Shown here: piece by piece, positions 1 to 10,758 of the stretch
Layout of the letters: each line of letters begins with the position of its first letter
Position numbering within the stretch: the first letter of the stretch is position 1
Assembly: GCF_037975245.1 (NCBI RefSeq)
Contig: NC_092577.1
Span: forward strand, 23,710,398-23,774,397
Source of the DNA: Apostichopus japonicus
Lineage: Eukaryota > Echinodermata > Holothuroidea > Aspidochirotida > Stichopodidae
Reading direction: 5' to 3'
Length of the DNA: 64,000 bases
Program-made: the position numbers and the translations under genes
The notes under the pieces: model-generated
Databases searched by the model: none
The model's input: only the letters and a program-made list of their open reading frames with translations
What the model was told of the DNA's origin: nothing

Positions 1-1500
1 TTCCAGATTTTATTACATCCTCATGTATATTACCTCATATCTAAAGTCTTCATATAAGAGTTTATTTATATAAATCATTTTAAGTTTTCTGTCAAGTTTT
101 AAGCCATATATTTACTTTCTACTTTAACCATTTACTTTTCCATATCTTTTCATTAATTTAAATCTTACGTTTTATGTCAAAGTTATATCTCACCATCTCA
201 AAGTACCATTTCATAATTAACTTGTATTCAAGATGCAAAAGTTTGTCAAACCATCCATCCTGCCACCTGTGCTGTTTTTGCTATGTCATGCCTTTCACTA
301 TGCCACCTTGTAATACAGTCATAATGCACTTGCCACTATATCAGACAATATTATTGTATGAAGTCTTCATTGTATAAAGTGTGTGTTTCATATTAAGTAT
401 TATTTAAGTTTTATAAACCATTCCTTCCATTTTATCAAAGCATTTCACTTTGAAGTGACTAATGTAAATTATGCAACCTTTACTGCATGTCTTCATTTTC
501 TTCCATGTATGTAAAATATATATCATATTGCACAGTACATTTAAACATGTTCTTTCAAGGGGAGTGTCGCATCAAGAGATTAATAAAAGACCTGGCAATT
601 CTCTTTCCATTGTTAGACTAATGTTTCTCTGTATGTATTTACAAAAAGAAGAAAGCAGTCCCTACTCAAAAAAAAATTTGGTCGGATTATCCGTAGTAAC
701 TAATGCATCCAAACATGTCCTGTGTATAGTTCCCGACCCAAAGAACAGCAAACCCACCTTATCCCTCCGAAATACCCTAACCATTCCCAAAGCTAGTACA
801 CACCCCACTCATCCCAAAGCTGGTGAACACCACATCCTTCCCCGAATCCCCACAGCCGACTACATCCCCTCCAAAAACCCTAAAAACACCCCAGCCCCTA
901 AACACCACACCCCTCCCCTACACCCCTACCCAAGCCCCAGTAATTCACTCCTTTATAAACAAGTGGTAATGTTATGTAATATATCAATCAACAAAAAGAT
1001 TGGTATTGACTGGAAAACTGTTAACTGATGTTTATTCATGGATATAAGCAGCAGATGGAGGACCCAGCTTTGCAGATCCTCACTGAGTAAAGGTCTACTG
1101 TTGAACTACTGTAAGGTGGGTAAGTATAAAACATTTGGTATTGCAGGTGTAAATATTTGGGTATTGTGGAATTCCTTACAATAAAGCAACAGACTTTGGG
1201 GGGAAAAGTTTGTGTTACCTTCACAATTACTACCAATGATCTTGTAAGAAATTCAACACTTGCATCTCCCCCCCCCCCCCCATCTTGCCACTCTTACCCC
1301 TCCCATATGCTACTCTCAGTAATTCCACGTTTTACCTACTCATACATTAGAATTTGGGACATAATTTCTTCAAAACCTAAGCACAACTTAAATTACTTCA
1401 TTTCACGCTACAAAAACTAGCATTCTTAATAAACCGAACACTGTAGGAATGGGTTCCACTACATTGAAAACGATTTGAGTGAAGTCTTGTCGGTTGTAGC
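1..1500. other. AT-rich stretch without a recognisable gene
   Basis: I see no recognisable coding region. A 185-codon open frame at 471-1028 is low-complexity, Pro/Lys/His-rich in its second half, and resembles nothing I know. A run of about 13 C lies near 1267-1280. Confidence 0.5.
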
Positions 1501-1529
1501 CCATAGCATGCAAACGACTTGGCGAAAGT

Positions 1530-1853
1530 CTAACTAATTTCAAAATGGCGGCGGTAGCAACAAAGTCGCGCGTGTCGAGCTAATCGTTTTGTGACTGGCC
1601 GTCTTAGACAACCATTTCACCTAATCTTTACAGCATCATGTAGGAGAGTAGAAGATCCACAAATGGGAGAACTTTTTTGCTGTAACTCTCTTTCGTTGGT
1701 TCGTTTTGGCCTATTTTGTGTCACCTAGGAATACTTGTGTGAGGACGAAGTTGGATTGCAAACGTTGTTTCATAGGTTGTTGTTGATTTTTTCTCGGATA
1801 TCTTTGCCCTACCATACATAAGAATTACTTTTAATCCATTCTGTGAAGTTTTG
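1530..1853 (+). promoter_or_regulatory. Possible promoter and noncoding first exon
   Basis: The sequence caaaatggcggcggt near 1537 fits the YY1-type promoter element (AANATGGCGGC) found close to many animal start sites. The next 100 bases are richer in CpG than their surroundings. A consensus donor, ttttg|gtaagttg, follows at 1853/1854, so 1530-1853 could be a first exon. The ATG inside the YY1 site opens only about a dozen codons, so the exon would be mainly 5' UTR. No downstream plus-strand coding exon was recognised, so this is inference. Confidence 0.3.
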
Positions 1854-2504
1854 GTAAGTTGTAAACCTTCAATGTCTGTAAATTCTGTGATTCAATAGTA
1901 GGACCTACTTTACGTAAAATGCGGGGAAATTCAAATTTAATGATATGCGTAATCGTTGATCTTTCTTCGAGGTCACGGGGTCAGACTTCCAACTGTGTAA
2001 ACACCGCATTTCTGAATGGTGGTGTTCACAAACAGAATGAGGTCACTACTGACGTTGTCTGGTAGGCTACGTATCGAACTGTATGTAGAAAGTTTCATTG
2101 TTTTACACTTGCTTAAGATACTCATTTTGCGAAAAAATAACATTTATCTAGATTTACTGAATTGTTACATGGCATGTTCAACACAAGTCAAGAATACAGG
2201 TTTTGTAGAACCTGTATTCATACCTACAGGAGGACATCCTGACACACAATGATGATTGCATAGATTCTTTGAGCCTCTGGCAAGGAATAGAAAATAATTT
2301 ATTTTGAAATAGATAGTTTGATAAGACTGGAATTATGATATGTGGTGAATAACTTCAGTAAAAAACTTTGTACATATGTTTCACTTTGTATTCACACAGC
2401 TGTCTTTTGCATATAGTTTCAAAATGATGAAGTGTATTACATGTTATGGAAAACCGTGTCTAATGGAACAGTAATAGTTTGTAAAAACGAATGTTTAATC
2501 TGAT
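1854..2504. other. Stretch without a gene; repeat end at about 2240-2285
   Basis: Nothing coding is seen. Around 2245-2285 the phrase attgcatagattctttgag followed by ggcaaggaata marks one end of the AGGTCA-rich interspersed repeat family seen elsewhere in the window. Confidence 0.4.
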
Positions 2505-2915
2505 TATACAGATGACCAAATAACAGGGGCTACTTTTGTAAAAACAAATAACGTCTGGTCATGAGCAAAATTGCACTACGTTCCGCCCCTTCAGAATTTT
2601 CATGAGATGAAATTTCGTACCACACAAACGTACCAAACCACCTACCAATGTCATGAAAACAAGTTTGATCAAAATCGGACATGCAGTTGCCGAGATATTG
2701 ACATTTTAGAGAATTCGCTCTAAACCCTGCCTACTCATAAATATTCATGATATTGGAACCAAATAAATAGAGATCGTCTACTAATGATGGGCAACTTTTG
2801 TACCAAGTATGACCTCAATCCACTTTTGGAGTGCCGAGAAAACCTACTTACAAGCTTTGTGTCACACACACACACACATGCACTCATGATTGCATAGATT
2901 CCTACGGATTGAGCC
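2505..2915 (+). repeat. AGGTCA-family interspersed repeat copy
   Basis: The segment reads like the other family members: phrases about 'catgaaaacaagtttgatcaaaa', TGACC/AGGTCA half-sites, a short CA tract at about 2866-2878, then the end motif attgcatagattcct. The start gattatacagatgaccaaa recurs at 3052, so part of it was duplicated locally. It encodes no protein. Confidence 0.5.
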
Positions 2916-2949
2916 CCTTGTTGTCAGTTTCTTATTTTGACTTGCTAAC

Positions 2950-3051
2950 TATACACCTGTAGCAACAGGGTAAACTGTTTTCTATTGTCAATTGACATTG
3001 AAGCGGAGTCATATTAATAAGGTCAAAGCCAGTGACTTCGAGAAGACTGGG
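2950..3051 (-). pseudogene. Duplicated, decayed copy of the 3141-3318 exon
   Basis: Read on the minus strand this gives LEVTGFDLINMTPLQCQLTI, nearly the same as LKVTGLDLIDMTPLQCQLTV in the exon at 3141-3318. The homologous block, with its flank (gattatacagatgacc and the phrase after 'gtagyaacagg'), is repeated about 190 bp apart. This is a local tandem duplication that includes the 3' half of the exon. Downstream of the shared block the reading is different and no splice sites are evident, so I take it as a remnant rather than an alternative exon. Confidence 0.5.
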
Positions 3052-3140
3052 ATTATACAGATGACCAAATAACGGTCAATCAGGGGCCAATTTTGTCCAG
3101 AAATAACCTCTAGTCATCAGTTTCTTATTTCGACTTTCAA

Positions 3141-3318
3141 CTATACTGCTGTAGTAACAGGATGCTCGAACTGAATCTTCTTGTCCTTATCTCCTTCCAC
3201 TGTCAATTGACATTGAAGCGGAGTCATGTCAATAAGGTCAAGGCCAGTGACTTTGAGCAGACTGGAAGGTAGGTCGAAGGTGTTCCCGCACTCTGTGATG
3301 ATGGAGATATTGTCTAGT
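3141..3318 (-). CDS. Terminal exon of an unrecognised minus-strand host gene
   Basis: On the minus strand a pyrimidine-rich acceptor (ttctcaaatttcag) precedes 178 nt that stay open to a TAG at 3143-3141. The reading after the first base is LDNISIITECGNTFDLPSSL, then LKVTGLDLIDMTPLQCQLTV and EGDKDKKIQFEHPVTTAV. The upstream exon at 4615-4676 ends with two bases of a codon and this exon starts with the third, so the phases agree and the joint reads ...GIDNEE-LDNISI. I do not recognise the family. The product tail is acidic/hydrophobic, with no transmembrane segment. A duplicated piece of this exon sits just downstream at 2950-3051. Confidence 0.55.
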
Positions 3319-4614
3319 CTGAAATTTGAGAAGAAATAAAAGTAAATAAAGTAGGGCAGATGAATTTGTTTCCTTGGTACAGGAAAACACTCCTTCTAAG
3401 GGCAGGGAGAAGGTTGTCGGACACAGTTCGGAAGGTACACTTGCATGTTTACTGATAATCATCGATCAGCGATCAGAAAAGGCGACAGAGGCATGTTTGG
3501 AGAAGTTTCAAGCTGAAATTCAAATCAAGTTTTACTGTCCCCTGGTCAGAGCAGATATGATGTGAACCAGGGTACATTTTTAGTTGCGGGAGAGCAGCTG
3601 AAGAAATCATCATGTCTCTCCTTCTGTTATTCTGTTCCATTTTCTTTTGTTCTTTGTTCGTAACAAACGTCCATAACTCAAAAACTATTGAATGGAATTG
3701 GATCAAACTTGGTACATATGTTAGGTATGTGTCATAAATCAAAACTCTTTGGGCCCTATAAGTGTTTAGGCCCTGGCATTTTGGGGGCTGAAACTAGACA
3801 TTGCTGGGTGAACATGAAACTTGGTACATGTAGTCCACATTTCGTGCTGAAAATTCCGAGGGTCACCAGGGGTCATTTGAGGTGAAATTACCAGACATTG
3901 TTGGATCAACATGAAACTTAGTACATTGTGCTGAAAATTTGCAGGTCAATTTTTTGGTCACCACAAGCAAATTACTAGACATTGTTGAATCAACATGAAA
4001 CTTGGTATGAACATGTAACTTCGTACATATAGTCAACATTTGGTGGCAACTATTTCGAAGGTAATTTGGAGGCCATCAATTAAGAGTGTTATTGAAAATA
4101 TAGGGACATGGCCCTGGCCACAAGACACCCTTAGTTGACCTTTGATCTTAAATTCATGAACAACCTGAAAGTAACACTTCCACAGTAGTATCGTGACAAA
4201 TCCTCAACATTTTACCATGAAATCTGTAGGTATGAGCTAAAAATGATATATATGAATCTTGGTTCACCGAGTTTCATTTAATGCTTGAATTTGAGGTCAC
4301 CAGATTGAGAACAAATCACAGAATATTGTTGAACATTGGGAGTGATTGTTAATGGCCCGCAGCTACCAAGATATTTCTGATTGTTTTACAGAAAGTGAAA
4401 ACAAAGGTAACGGAAGGCTGTTTTTTCTTCCGAAACTTTCAATTTGCTGTTAACCTACAACTGAACCATATATGATTTTAACTTGAATAGTAGGGTGGTG
4501 TTTTGTTCAAATTTCTATTAAATATGGTGATTGGTGAGGATGTAAATTTTCTTGTAAGGAAGGACACTAATGCTCATGTGTCATGATGAAATTATCTATG
4601 TCAATTGAACTTAC
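3319..4614 (-). other. Putative intron, largely repeat sequence
   Basis: This is the interval between the two minus-strand exons. From about 3660 to 4080 it holds degenerate tandem phrases of about 100-130 bp around 'aacatgaaacttggtacat' and 'gacattgttgratcaacatg', which belong to the AGGTCA-repeat vocabulary. The rest shows nothing recognisable. Confidence 0.45.
3660..4080 (+). repeat. Degenerate tandem repeat, three or more units
   Basis: Three successive units carry 'gacattg(c/t)tg..tgaacatgaaacttggtac', at about 3798, 3893 and 3977, with GGTCA motifs between them. The units are diverged, and the block lies inside the putative intron. Confidence 0.45.
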
Positions 4615-4676
4615 TCTTCGTTATCTATGCCAATGATGGTGTAGGTTGCTTCGGCTGAAACTTGTTTTCCTCTTAT
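4615..4676 (-). CDS. Penultimate exon of the unrecognised minus-strand host gene
   Basis: The minus strand reads an acceptor (ccaatttcttcacag), 62 nt of open frame (IRGKQVSAEATYTIIGIDNE plus two bases) and a donor (gtaagttc). It has clean GT/AG borders, and its phase fits the exon at 3318-3141 exactly. It is too short to identify a family. The upstream frame stays open to 4877, but the acceptor argues that this part is intron. No further 5' exons were recognised up to 16 kb. Confidence 0.5.
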
Positions 4677-5451
4677 CTGTGAAGAAATTGGAAAATAGTT
4701 GTCATGAGCATTTTTGTTCATGTGTTTATGGTTTACTGGTTTTGATTGTTGAGTTAGCTTTATAATTTGTTGTATTATATTATAGACAGGAGCTGAAAGG
4801 CACAATTGAATTTTGATATTGAAATTTCTAGGGTCATTTGACTTGGTTTGGAATTCAGTGTTCAGGGTTGTGCACAATAGAGAGGGCAGAATATTAGTAC
4901 TATAAGAGCATGCAGTAAAACTTTCCCAAGCTTTTAAATCAAGATAAGATATGCTTATAACACTTATTCTTATGGCTCATTAGGCTTTTTACTTAACACT
5001 TACAGATTCTCAGGAGTACAGATTACAAAGACTAAATAAAACTCTTTCATTAAAGTCATATACTACAATGGGTGTAAAGAAGTTAATGTGAGAAAATGTA
5101 GTTTCTGACCACACTAAAATGACTATAATACTTTAAAAAACTTCTTTTTGAAAAAATCATTTCCAAAAAATAGTATTTTTCAACAGACTTCAGCATCACT
5201 CTGCAATGATGTGGAAATAGTTTATTAGTATGTACATCACATGGAAGTCTATATACTTTGAAGGAAAAAGTTAAAAATTAACCTGGCAGGTGGTAGTCTC
5301 CAAAAATGTGTCGGGTGGCCACTTAAAAAATGAAAGAAGGGCCTCCTAATTTTTTTTCACTTGGTCTAAACAGAGACAATACAAACTGAAAAAAACATCT
5401 TTCATCATTGTCATTTTTTCCTTCTATCCCAGAAACTTTTTTATAGATATG
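4677..5451. other. AT-rich stretch without a recognised gene
   Basis: If the minus-strand gene continues, this is its upstream intron. I see only AT-rich sequence with short A/T runs. Confidence 0.4.
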
Positions 5452-6040
5452 TTGAAAATTGTTCTAAGTCCGAGGGGAGCAGGCAGAGTGGCTATGATGG
5501 CCCCAGTTGCACGTACTTCTGCCTATCCTTTTATACAGAAAAATACTCAAAAATATTTTAAGTCTGAGGGTCGCAGGCAGAGTGCCAAAGATGGCTTTAA
5601 TTCCACCGTTTTCATTGCGGCCTATTTTTTATACAAACAAATGTTAAAGAAAATAGGGGAGTAAGGATAGTGGCTACGATGGCTTGGTTTTCATTTCTGC
5701 CTATCCTTTTACATTCTATTAAAGACAGAGGGAAGTAGAAAGTGTGGCTACCATGGCTCTGATTGCATCGGTCTCATTTCTGCCTATCTTTTAATAAAGA
5801 AAAGTGTGAGGGGAGTAGAAAGAGTGGCTAGATGGCTCCAATTGCAGCGTTCTCATTTCTGCCTATCTTTTGATACAGAGAAATGTTAAAAAAAAAATTA
5901 AATCTGAATGTGCAGGAAGAGTGGCTAGGGTGGGTCCAGTTGCATCTTTCTCATTTGTGTGTATCATTTTGTACAGGGAACAGTAGAAAATAATTCAGAG
6001 GGATAGTGGCTACGATTGCATCATTATCAAAAACGTAGCC
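5452..6040 (+). repeat. Degenerate minisatellite, about 95-100 bp units
   Basis: Six to seven diverged units recur, each with 'gaggggagyaggmagagtggcta', 'gatggctccaattgcatc' and 'tctcatttctgcctatctttt'. Units start near 5470, 5565, 5660, 5730, 5815, 5905 and 5990. Divergence between units is large, so this is an old array. Chance open frames inside it are not genes. Confidence 0.7.
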
Positions 6041-6263
6041 ATTTAAGAATGTAGCCACCTAGAAGCCTACAGGGTGCAGGTAAATTGTGGCGGGGTATTA
6101 ATGCAACTAGGCCTGGCTGGAGCCTTTATTACATATATTTGAACTGGTGAGTATTTATTTTTCTCATGCTGAAATATTACGAAAATGAAGGTGTTCAGAC
6201 TATGCATTGTTCCTAGCTTGGCATTACTCTTACTGTAATATATTACTTCAAGTACAACTATCC

Positions 6264-6565
6264 TAGTACTAGTAGTGCTTTTTACGTGACCCGCCATGCG
6301 GGATACAAAACGTCACGGCCAAACGGCACTACCGAACCATCCCATTCTGACAAACGAAACTTAGGTCTAGCGAGCCAAATAAACATACGCCCGCCGACCT
6401 GCAGAGACGAAACGCCCACCCCCCTCCCCACTCAAACGTTCAAAAACCTACAAATGGACGACCCGCACACAGCGAAACGAAAAACCCCTCCCCAGCACAC
6501 CAGCGTCCAAAAAAGGCAGCCCCAGATAAACGGCGAAAATCGCCTTCAATCATAGTACTAGTAGT
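6264..6565 (-). mobile_element. Tx1-A LINE, 5'-truncated 3' end with 13-bp target duplication
   Basis: The body at 6277-6552 is the antisense 3' end of the Tx1 family A LINE. It holds the last codons of ORF2 and the 3' UTR, ending on the minus strand in tcacgtaaaaagc. It is bracketed by an exact 13-bp direct repeat, tagtactagtagt, at 6264-6276 and 6553-6565. This is a classic target-primed insertion of only about 276 bp. Its 5' truncation point falls in the 'gattgaaggcgattttcgcc' region, where the copy at 38.8 kb is also cut. Confidence 0.85.
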
Positions 6566-7204
6566 ATTACTAAATGGACCCTGCATAGTTTAGAAACAGA
6601 ATATGAGAGGATTTTCAACCATTCAACTGAAGAAATAGCCGTGTGAAACAAAATTCACCCTTCATTACAGATCTGCTCAGCAGATATCAATTGTGAAAGT
6701 TTCTGAAATTCCGGTAATTTTTTTACCGGTATTTTCTGTACAGGATAATATTGGCTCAGCCTAGCCTATGCCTAGGTTGACAACGTCGGAGTATAATTCG
6801 ACCGGCCAACTAAAATGGCGGCCAAAAGTTTAAAGGCATTAAATATTTGAAATAGACTGGTGTTATTCTTACCTTCAATTCATAATATATTCATTTTATT
6901 CAACGAAAATTGTGGTTGATTGGTAAAAGTGTTGAGTTTTGCGAGGTTCCATTCAAGTTAACACAATGTTCAAATACCTGACGGAAATATTTTTCAAAGC
7001 TCATTTTTGGTGGGAAGATCGGAAAATGTTGTGACCTAACATTGAATTAATTGATGATTTTTATTACATATTTGAAAACTGGTAGGTTTTCATTTCCCCT
7101 TGCTGTAATATTACGAACAGGAGGGTGTCCGATCTTAGCAGAGTTCCTAGCAGAGTTCCTACAGTAACTTCGCAATACTGTATATAGGCCTAGGCTAGAG
7201 GCCT
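6566..7204. other. Stretch without a recognised gene; second YY1-like site
   Basis: No coding region was recognised. The phrase ctaaaatggcggccaaaag at about 6811-6829 is another YY1-type site, and its ATG opens only 11 codons. The palindromic motif gcctaggc recurs here and in several unrelated stretches of the window. Confidence 0.35.
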
Positions 7205-8122
7205 AGTAATAATAGAGAACAGGAGTCTCCACTAACTGTAGCTGCTGACTTGGGAGGGGAGTCTGAGGAATCTGATGACCTCAGGCAGCAGGTGCGAACG
7301 TCAAAGAGAATTTCGAAAAAGTTAGCCAGATTCACATATCCAGCTTTGGGTGTTCCCAGTTATAGTCATTCCTTCATGATTCAAATGGAGACCACTGTAT
7401 AGTTATATCTTTAGTTGCCCTGAGGACATGGCAGATTTAGGGAGGGGAGAATGTAACCCTTTGAAAGTGATGTGTTACTTTAATAATTGGTGGCGCTGTA
7501 TAGAATTAATTAGAGGGTTTACTGTTATTTTGTGCCACTGCACATGTGTAGGTCTTTTGTTGACTGGTAGCCATCTTTATCCGTGCAGCCTTGTTAGCCT
7601 TGCTATCCTGTAAGGCATTGTTTATCTAGTACCATTTGTCAGCTGGTGTTTTGTGGGTTTGTCGTGAGACCTTCTGTAACAGATTACTTGGCAGCTCTCC
7701 AGACTGGTGTTGAGGACCGGTGCTCCATACTTCGAGGGTGGCAGGAACTTCGCCTGAGCCTGTGATGTCCGCGAACTGATCAGTTAGCGCGATATTAATT
7801 AGGGGAAATTTGTATAGTCTAGCTGGGGATAAGTGCATGGAACGGGAAGTGTATTAATCTAGAAGGGGGTTTATCTCACTACTGTGGGATAGCATTCATT
7901 GTTACTTTATTAAGCATTATCATATTAAGCATTTAAGTGTATACCACACCGTATTCAAACGGGGGAATTGATCTCTCCCGTCTCAATAGTCGATTACCCT
8001 GACCGTATAAAATTCAGTACGTGTTGGGACAATTAAATAACTTGGGTTGTGTGTCTTTGTTTCTTCTGTGTTAGGGTCTATTACTCTAGCCTAAATATAG
8101 GGCGGACGAACCACGGGTTACA
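7205..8122 (+). mobile_element. Fossil Gypsy (Metaviridae-like) element, 3' end with 3' LTR
   Basis: About 200 bp upstream of the LTR reads as the basic tail of a Gypsy pol protein (RTSKRISKKLARFTYPALG), ending at a stop near 7402. A polypurine tract (ggaggggaga) directly precedes TGTAACCC at 7452. A 671-bp LTR ends in GGGTTACA at 8122, giving matching inverted termini. The 5' LTR, gag and most of pol are absent, so this is a broken 5'-deleted copy. It abuts an inverted Tx1-A fragment at 8123. Its age cannot be judged from a single LTR. Confidence 0.7.
7452..8122 (+). repeat. 3' LTR of the fossil Gypsy element
   Basis: It starts TGTAACCCT and ends CGGGTTACA, and a purine-rich tract sits immediately upstream of the start. 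The length of 671 bp is ordinary for Gypsy LTRs. Confidence 0.7.
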
Positions 8123-8207
8123 CAGGCAAACGCAGTCGACCTCCATTGAAATGCAATATTGGAAAATGCGCTTGCGATGATCCCTCATGCCATTCACGTT
8201 GAGAGTG
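8123..8207 (-). mobile_element. Inverted fragment of the Tx1-A endonuclease start
   Basis: The reverse complement matches 17023-17110 of the long Tx1-A copy closely. It reads LNVNGMRDHRKR..FQYC.SMEVDCV, the N-terminus of the ORF2 endonuclease. It lies opposite in orientation to the Tx1 pieces that follow and touches the Gypsy LTR. Possible explanations are a twin-priming inversion or an unrelated small insertion. Confidence 0.6.
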
Positions 8208-8339
8208 GCAACTGAAGATGTATGGGCCATGAGAGGGCAATGGGAAAAAACTACGCCGACGACGATTCTGTAAGCTTCAAGCGCGCTCTAGACGACATGT
8301 CGTCGTCACTTGAGGAATTGTGCAAACAATTACGGTTTA

Positions 8340-9598
8340 TTATAAGCTTTGGTCTACTCTGAAGCCAGGTTTTATGCTTTATCCGATTGCTGGGAGAACG
8401 TAAAAACTACAATTAAAATGCTTGCGGTTCGGCACGGCTCCCGCATTGCTCGTCAGAAAAGAAATCGGATCAAAGAGCTTGTGCGCTTTCTGCGACTTCA
8501 AATTCTCAGGAGATTGATGATATTATTTAAGTCCGCAAACCGGACGGAAATATCACCTGCAATAATAAGGAAATTATCGAGGTTTCCCACAAATTCTCTT
8601 GTGATCTGTATTCCGACCACGAAGGGTTTGATGAGATTTCTCAAGATGTTTTCATTCATTCTTTGCAAAACATGTTACCTATAACAATGAGATAAAGATT
8701 GTTCTGACGATTGCTTCTGTAACGGAGCTCGGATCATCCTTATTTAACTGAATCGAGGGCGCCCGACACCTTTCTTAATTCACTAGCGTGACTTCTTTGT
8801 GTTTGGCTCTCGTTTTGTTTTGTCTTTTCTTCCTTGAATCATATTTCACCGCCCATCCTACTAAGAACTTACGTGAGACTCAGCGTGTTACACTTCCAAT
8901 AAGAAGTCTCCGGGTATCGATGGTCTTCCGTACGAATTCTATCCCTCTTTCCTATATATGTTGGGCGAAGACCTACTCGGTGTTTACAACGACATTTTCA
9001 AAACAGGCACTATGCCAATGTCTCAAGGTACTGGCATCGTTACCCTTCTCCCAAAGAAAGGTGATAAAACTGGCCCAACCAACTGGCGTCCAATGAGTCT
9101 GCTTAACATAGACTATATACTGATCTCAAAGGTTTTATAAATCACAATGTCTAAAGTATTTGCGTAGTATTGTAAACGACCATAATACGTGTTTTCTGCC
9201 CTGGCAGATCTATTCATGATAATATCTTCATAATAATTATTCAGTCATGAAGAAAATTGTGCCCTCATCTCAATCGACTAACACAAAGCTTTTGATAAAG
9301 TTTCTTGGTCATTTCTTATGAGATTTCTCGATAAGTTACGCTTTGGTATCAATTTTCGAAAAGTCATATACTTATCAACGGAAATCTCTCTGATATTATA
9401 CCAATTGCACGAGGGGTGATGCTGGGTTGCCCTCCCTTTCGCCGGTTCTGTATGTGTTATTTATTGAGCCAATTTGTAGATCAATAGTTGCAATAGCATC
9501 CGGGGCTTTCCCATCCCTCGTGGGAGTGGCAGACGTGTTAAATTTCTTCAATACGCGGATGACGCCACATGTGTTCCAACCATTGAACAGGTGAACAA
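8340..9598 (+). mobile_element. Decayed Tx1-like LINE of a third family (C), ORF2 reverse transcriptase part
   Basis: The open pieces follow the order of Tx1 ORF2. A pre-RT segment reads HGSRIARQKRNRIKELV (about 8430). Then comes the RT start SPGIDGLPYEFYPSFLYMLG (about 8906), TLLPKKGDKTGPTNWRPMSL with LLNIDYILISKVL, a HKAFDKV-like block (about 9290), and the catalytic LQYADDATCVP at about 9540. Codons differ widely from families A and B, so this is a separate lineage. Many stops and frameshifts interrupt it, for instance a stop directly after LISKVL at about 9138. It ends at about 9598, where Tx1-A ORF1 sequence begins. Confidence 0.7.
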
Positions 9599-9610
9599 GC
9601 GGTTCCACCG

Positions 9611-10228
9611 GTGGAAGTGTTCAGTATTTTGAAAAGTAAGGGTGTTGCGGTTCCTGGAGAGGTTGACGCTGTGCAGGCTCTCCAGGGTCGTAACACGTAT
9701 GACTTACGGTTCACCAGTGACGTGACCCGGCAGAAGGGTGTCACGTTGCTGAGTAACGTCGATGGTTTGACAGTTACACCATACGAACGTTCCGTATGGG
9801 TAACTGTTATCCACGTAGGACTAGAGGTGCGTCAGGAACTTGTCGCAACTGTTTTAGGTCGATTTGGGGCTGTCAAGGCTACCAAAATGTGCTCCTACGC
9901 ACAGGCCCCTGGGGTTTTGAACGGGCACCGACAGATTCGGATCGACCTAAAGCAGGACATTCCCTCCTTCCTGTTTATTGCCGGGCATAAAGTTCACCTG
10001 CGTTATCCCGGTCAGCCCCGCACCTGCTTCAGGTGTGGGGAGACCGGGCACGAAGCCAAGAGCTGCCCAAACAAAAAGTGTGGGCGCTGCCTTCGTCTTG
10101 GGCATGATACCTCTGCTTGCCCAAGCGAAGTTGTGTGCTCACTCTGTGGGAAGGAGGGACATGTTTTTCGCGCTTTGTCCCTCCTCTTATGTATATATGA
10201 GGGGTCAATCAAAGTCGCAGACTTCTGA
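9611..10228 (+). pseudogene. Tx1-A ORF1 nucleic-acid-binding protein, C-terminal half
   Basis: ORF1 proteins of Tx1/L1-type LINEs bind element RNA in the retrotransposition particle. This open frame shows a central fold ending in GHKVHLRYPGQPRTC. Two CCHC zinc knuckles of the form CX2CX4HX4C follow: CFRCGETGHEAKSC and CGRCLRLGHDTSAC. The third knuckle starts CSLCGKEGH, but a one-base shift after GHVF moves its last Cys and the acidic/basic tail (SKSQTSDAPTASEE) into another frame, 10160-10319. The N-terminus is missing; the ATG at 9611 is simply the first Met in the truncated copy. Confidence 0.75.
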
Positions 10229-10311
10229 CGCACCTACTGCCTCGGAGGAAGCTCCACGCAAGGAAGGGGAACCGGGTGAGGAAAAAAAGATAAAAAAAAG
10301 ATCATTGGCGA

Positions 10312-10758
10312 TTGGGTGATGGACTGTGCCCAAGGACCGGCTGTGACAGCTTAGAGAGTACCGCTCATGTTTTTTGGCATTGTTGCTTTGTAGTAAACTT
10401 ATGGGAGTGGTTCCAGACCTGGACCGATCGTGTTACGGGAGACCGTTCATGGTCGGTAGGGCAGGGCTTTATTTTATATGGGGTAGACCCTCCAGTTTGT
10501 TCGGTTGCTGTGTTGCACCGCATTATTTTGGTTTGCTGTATTGTGAAAAAACATGTTTGGCGGAATAGATGTAATTTGGTTTTTAGGGGGAAATTTGCCA
10601 GTTGGCAGGCATTCCTGGAGGCGGTGAAGTCTGACATTCGCCTTCAAATTGAAGGCGATTTTCGCCGTTTATCTGGGACTGCCTTTTTTGGACGCTGGTG
10701 TGCTGGGGAGGGGTTTTTCGTTTCGCTGCGTGCGGGTCGTCCTTTTGTAGGTTTTTGA
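10312..10758 (+). pseudogene. Tx1-A ORF2 C-terminal zinc-binding region
   Basis: This is the end of the LINE ORF2 protein: GDGLCPRTGCDSLESTAHVF then WHC, a CX4C...HX4C zinc site typical of the RT-associated zinc-binding domain of Tx1 and plant L1 elements. It runs to the normal ORF2 end, ...FVSLRAGRPFVGF, then stop. The frame stays open for 148 codons, but it lacks everything upstream because of the internal deletion. Confidence 0.75.

Noticed and set aside
471-1028. 185-codon frame as a gene
   Set aside because: Low-complexity Pro/Lys/His-rich translation, no domain, no splice or promoter support.
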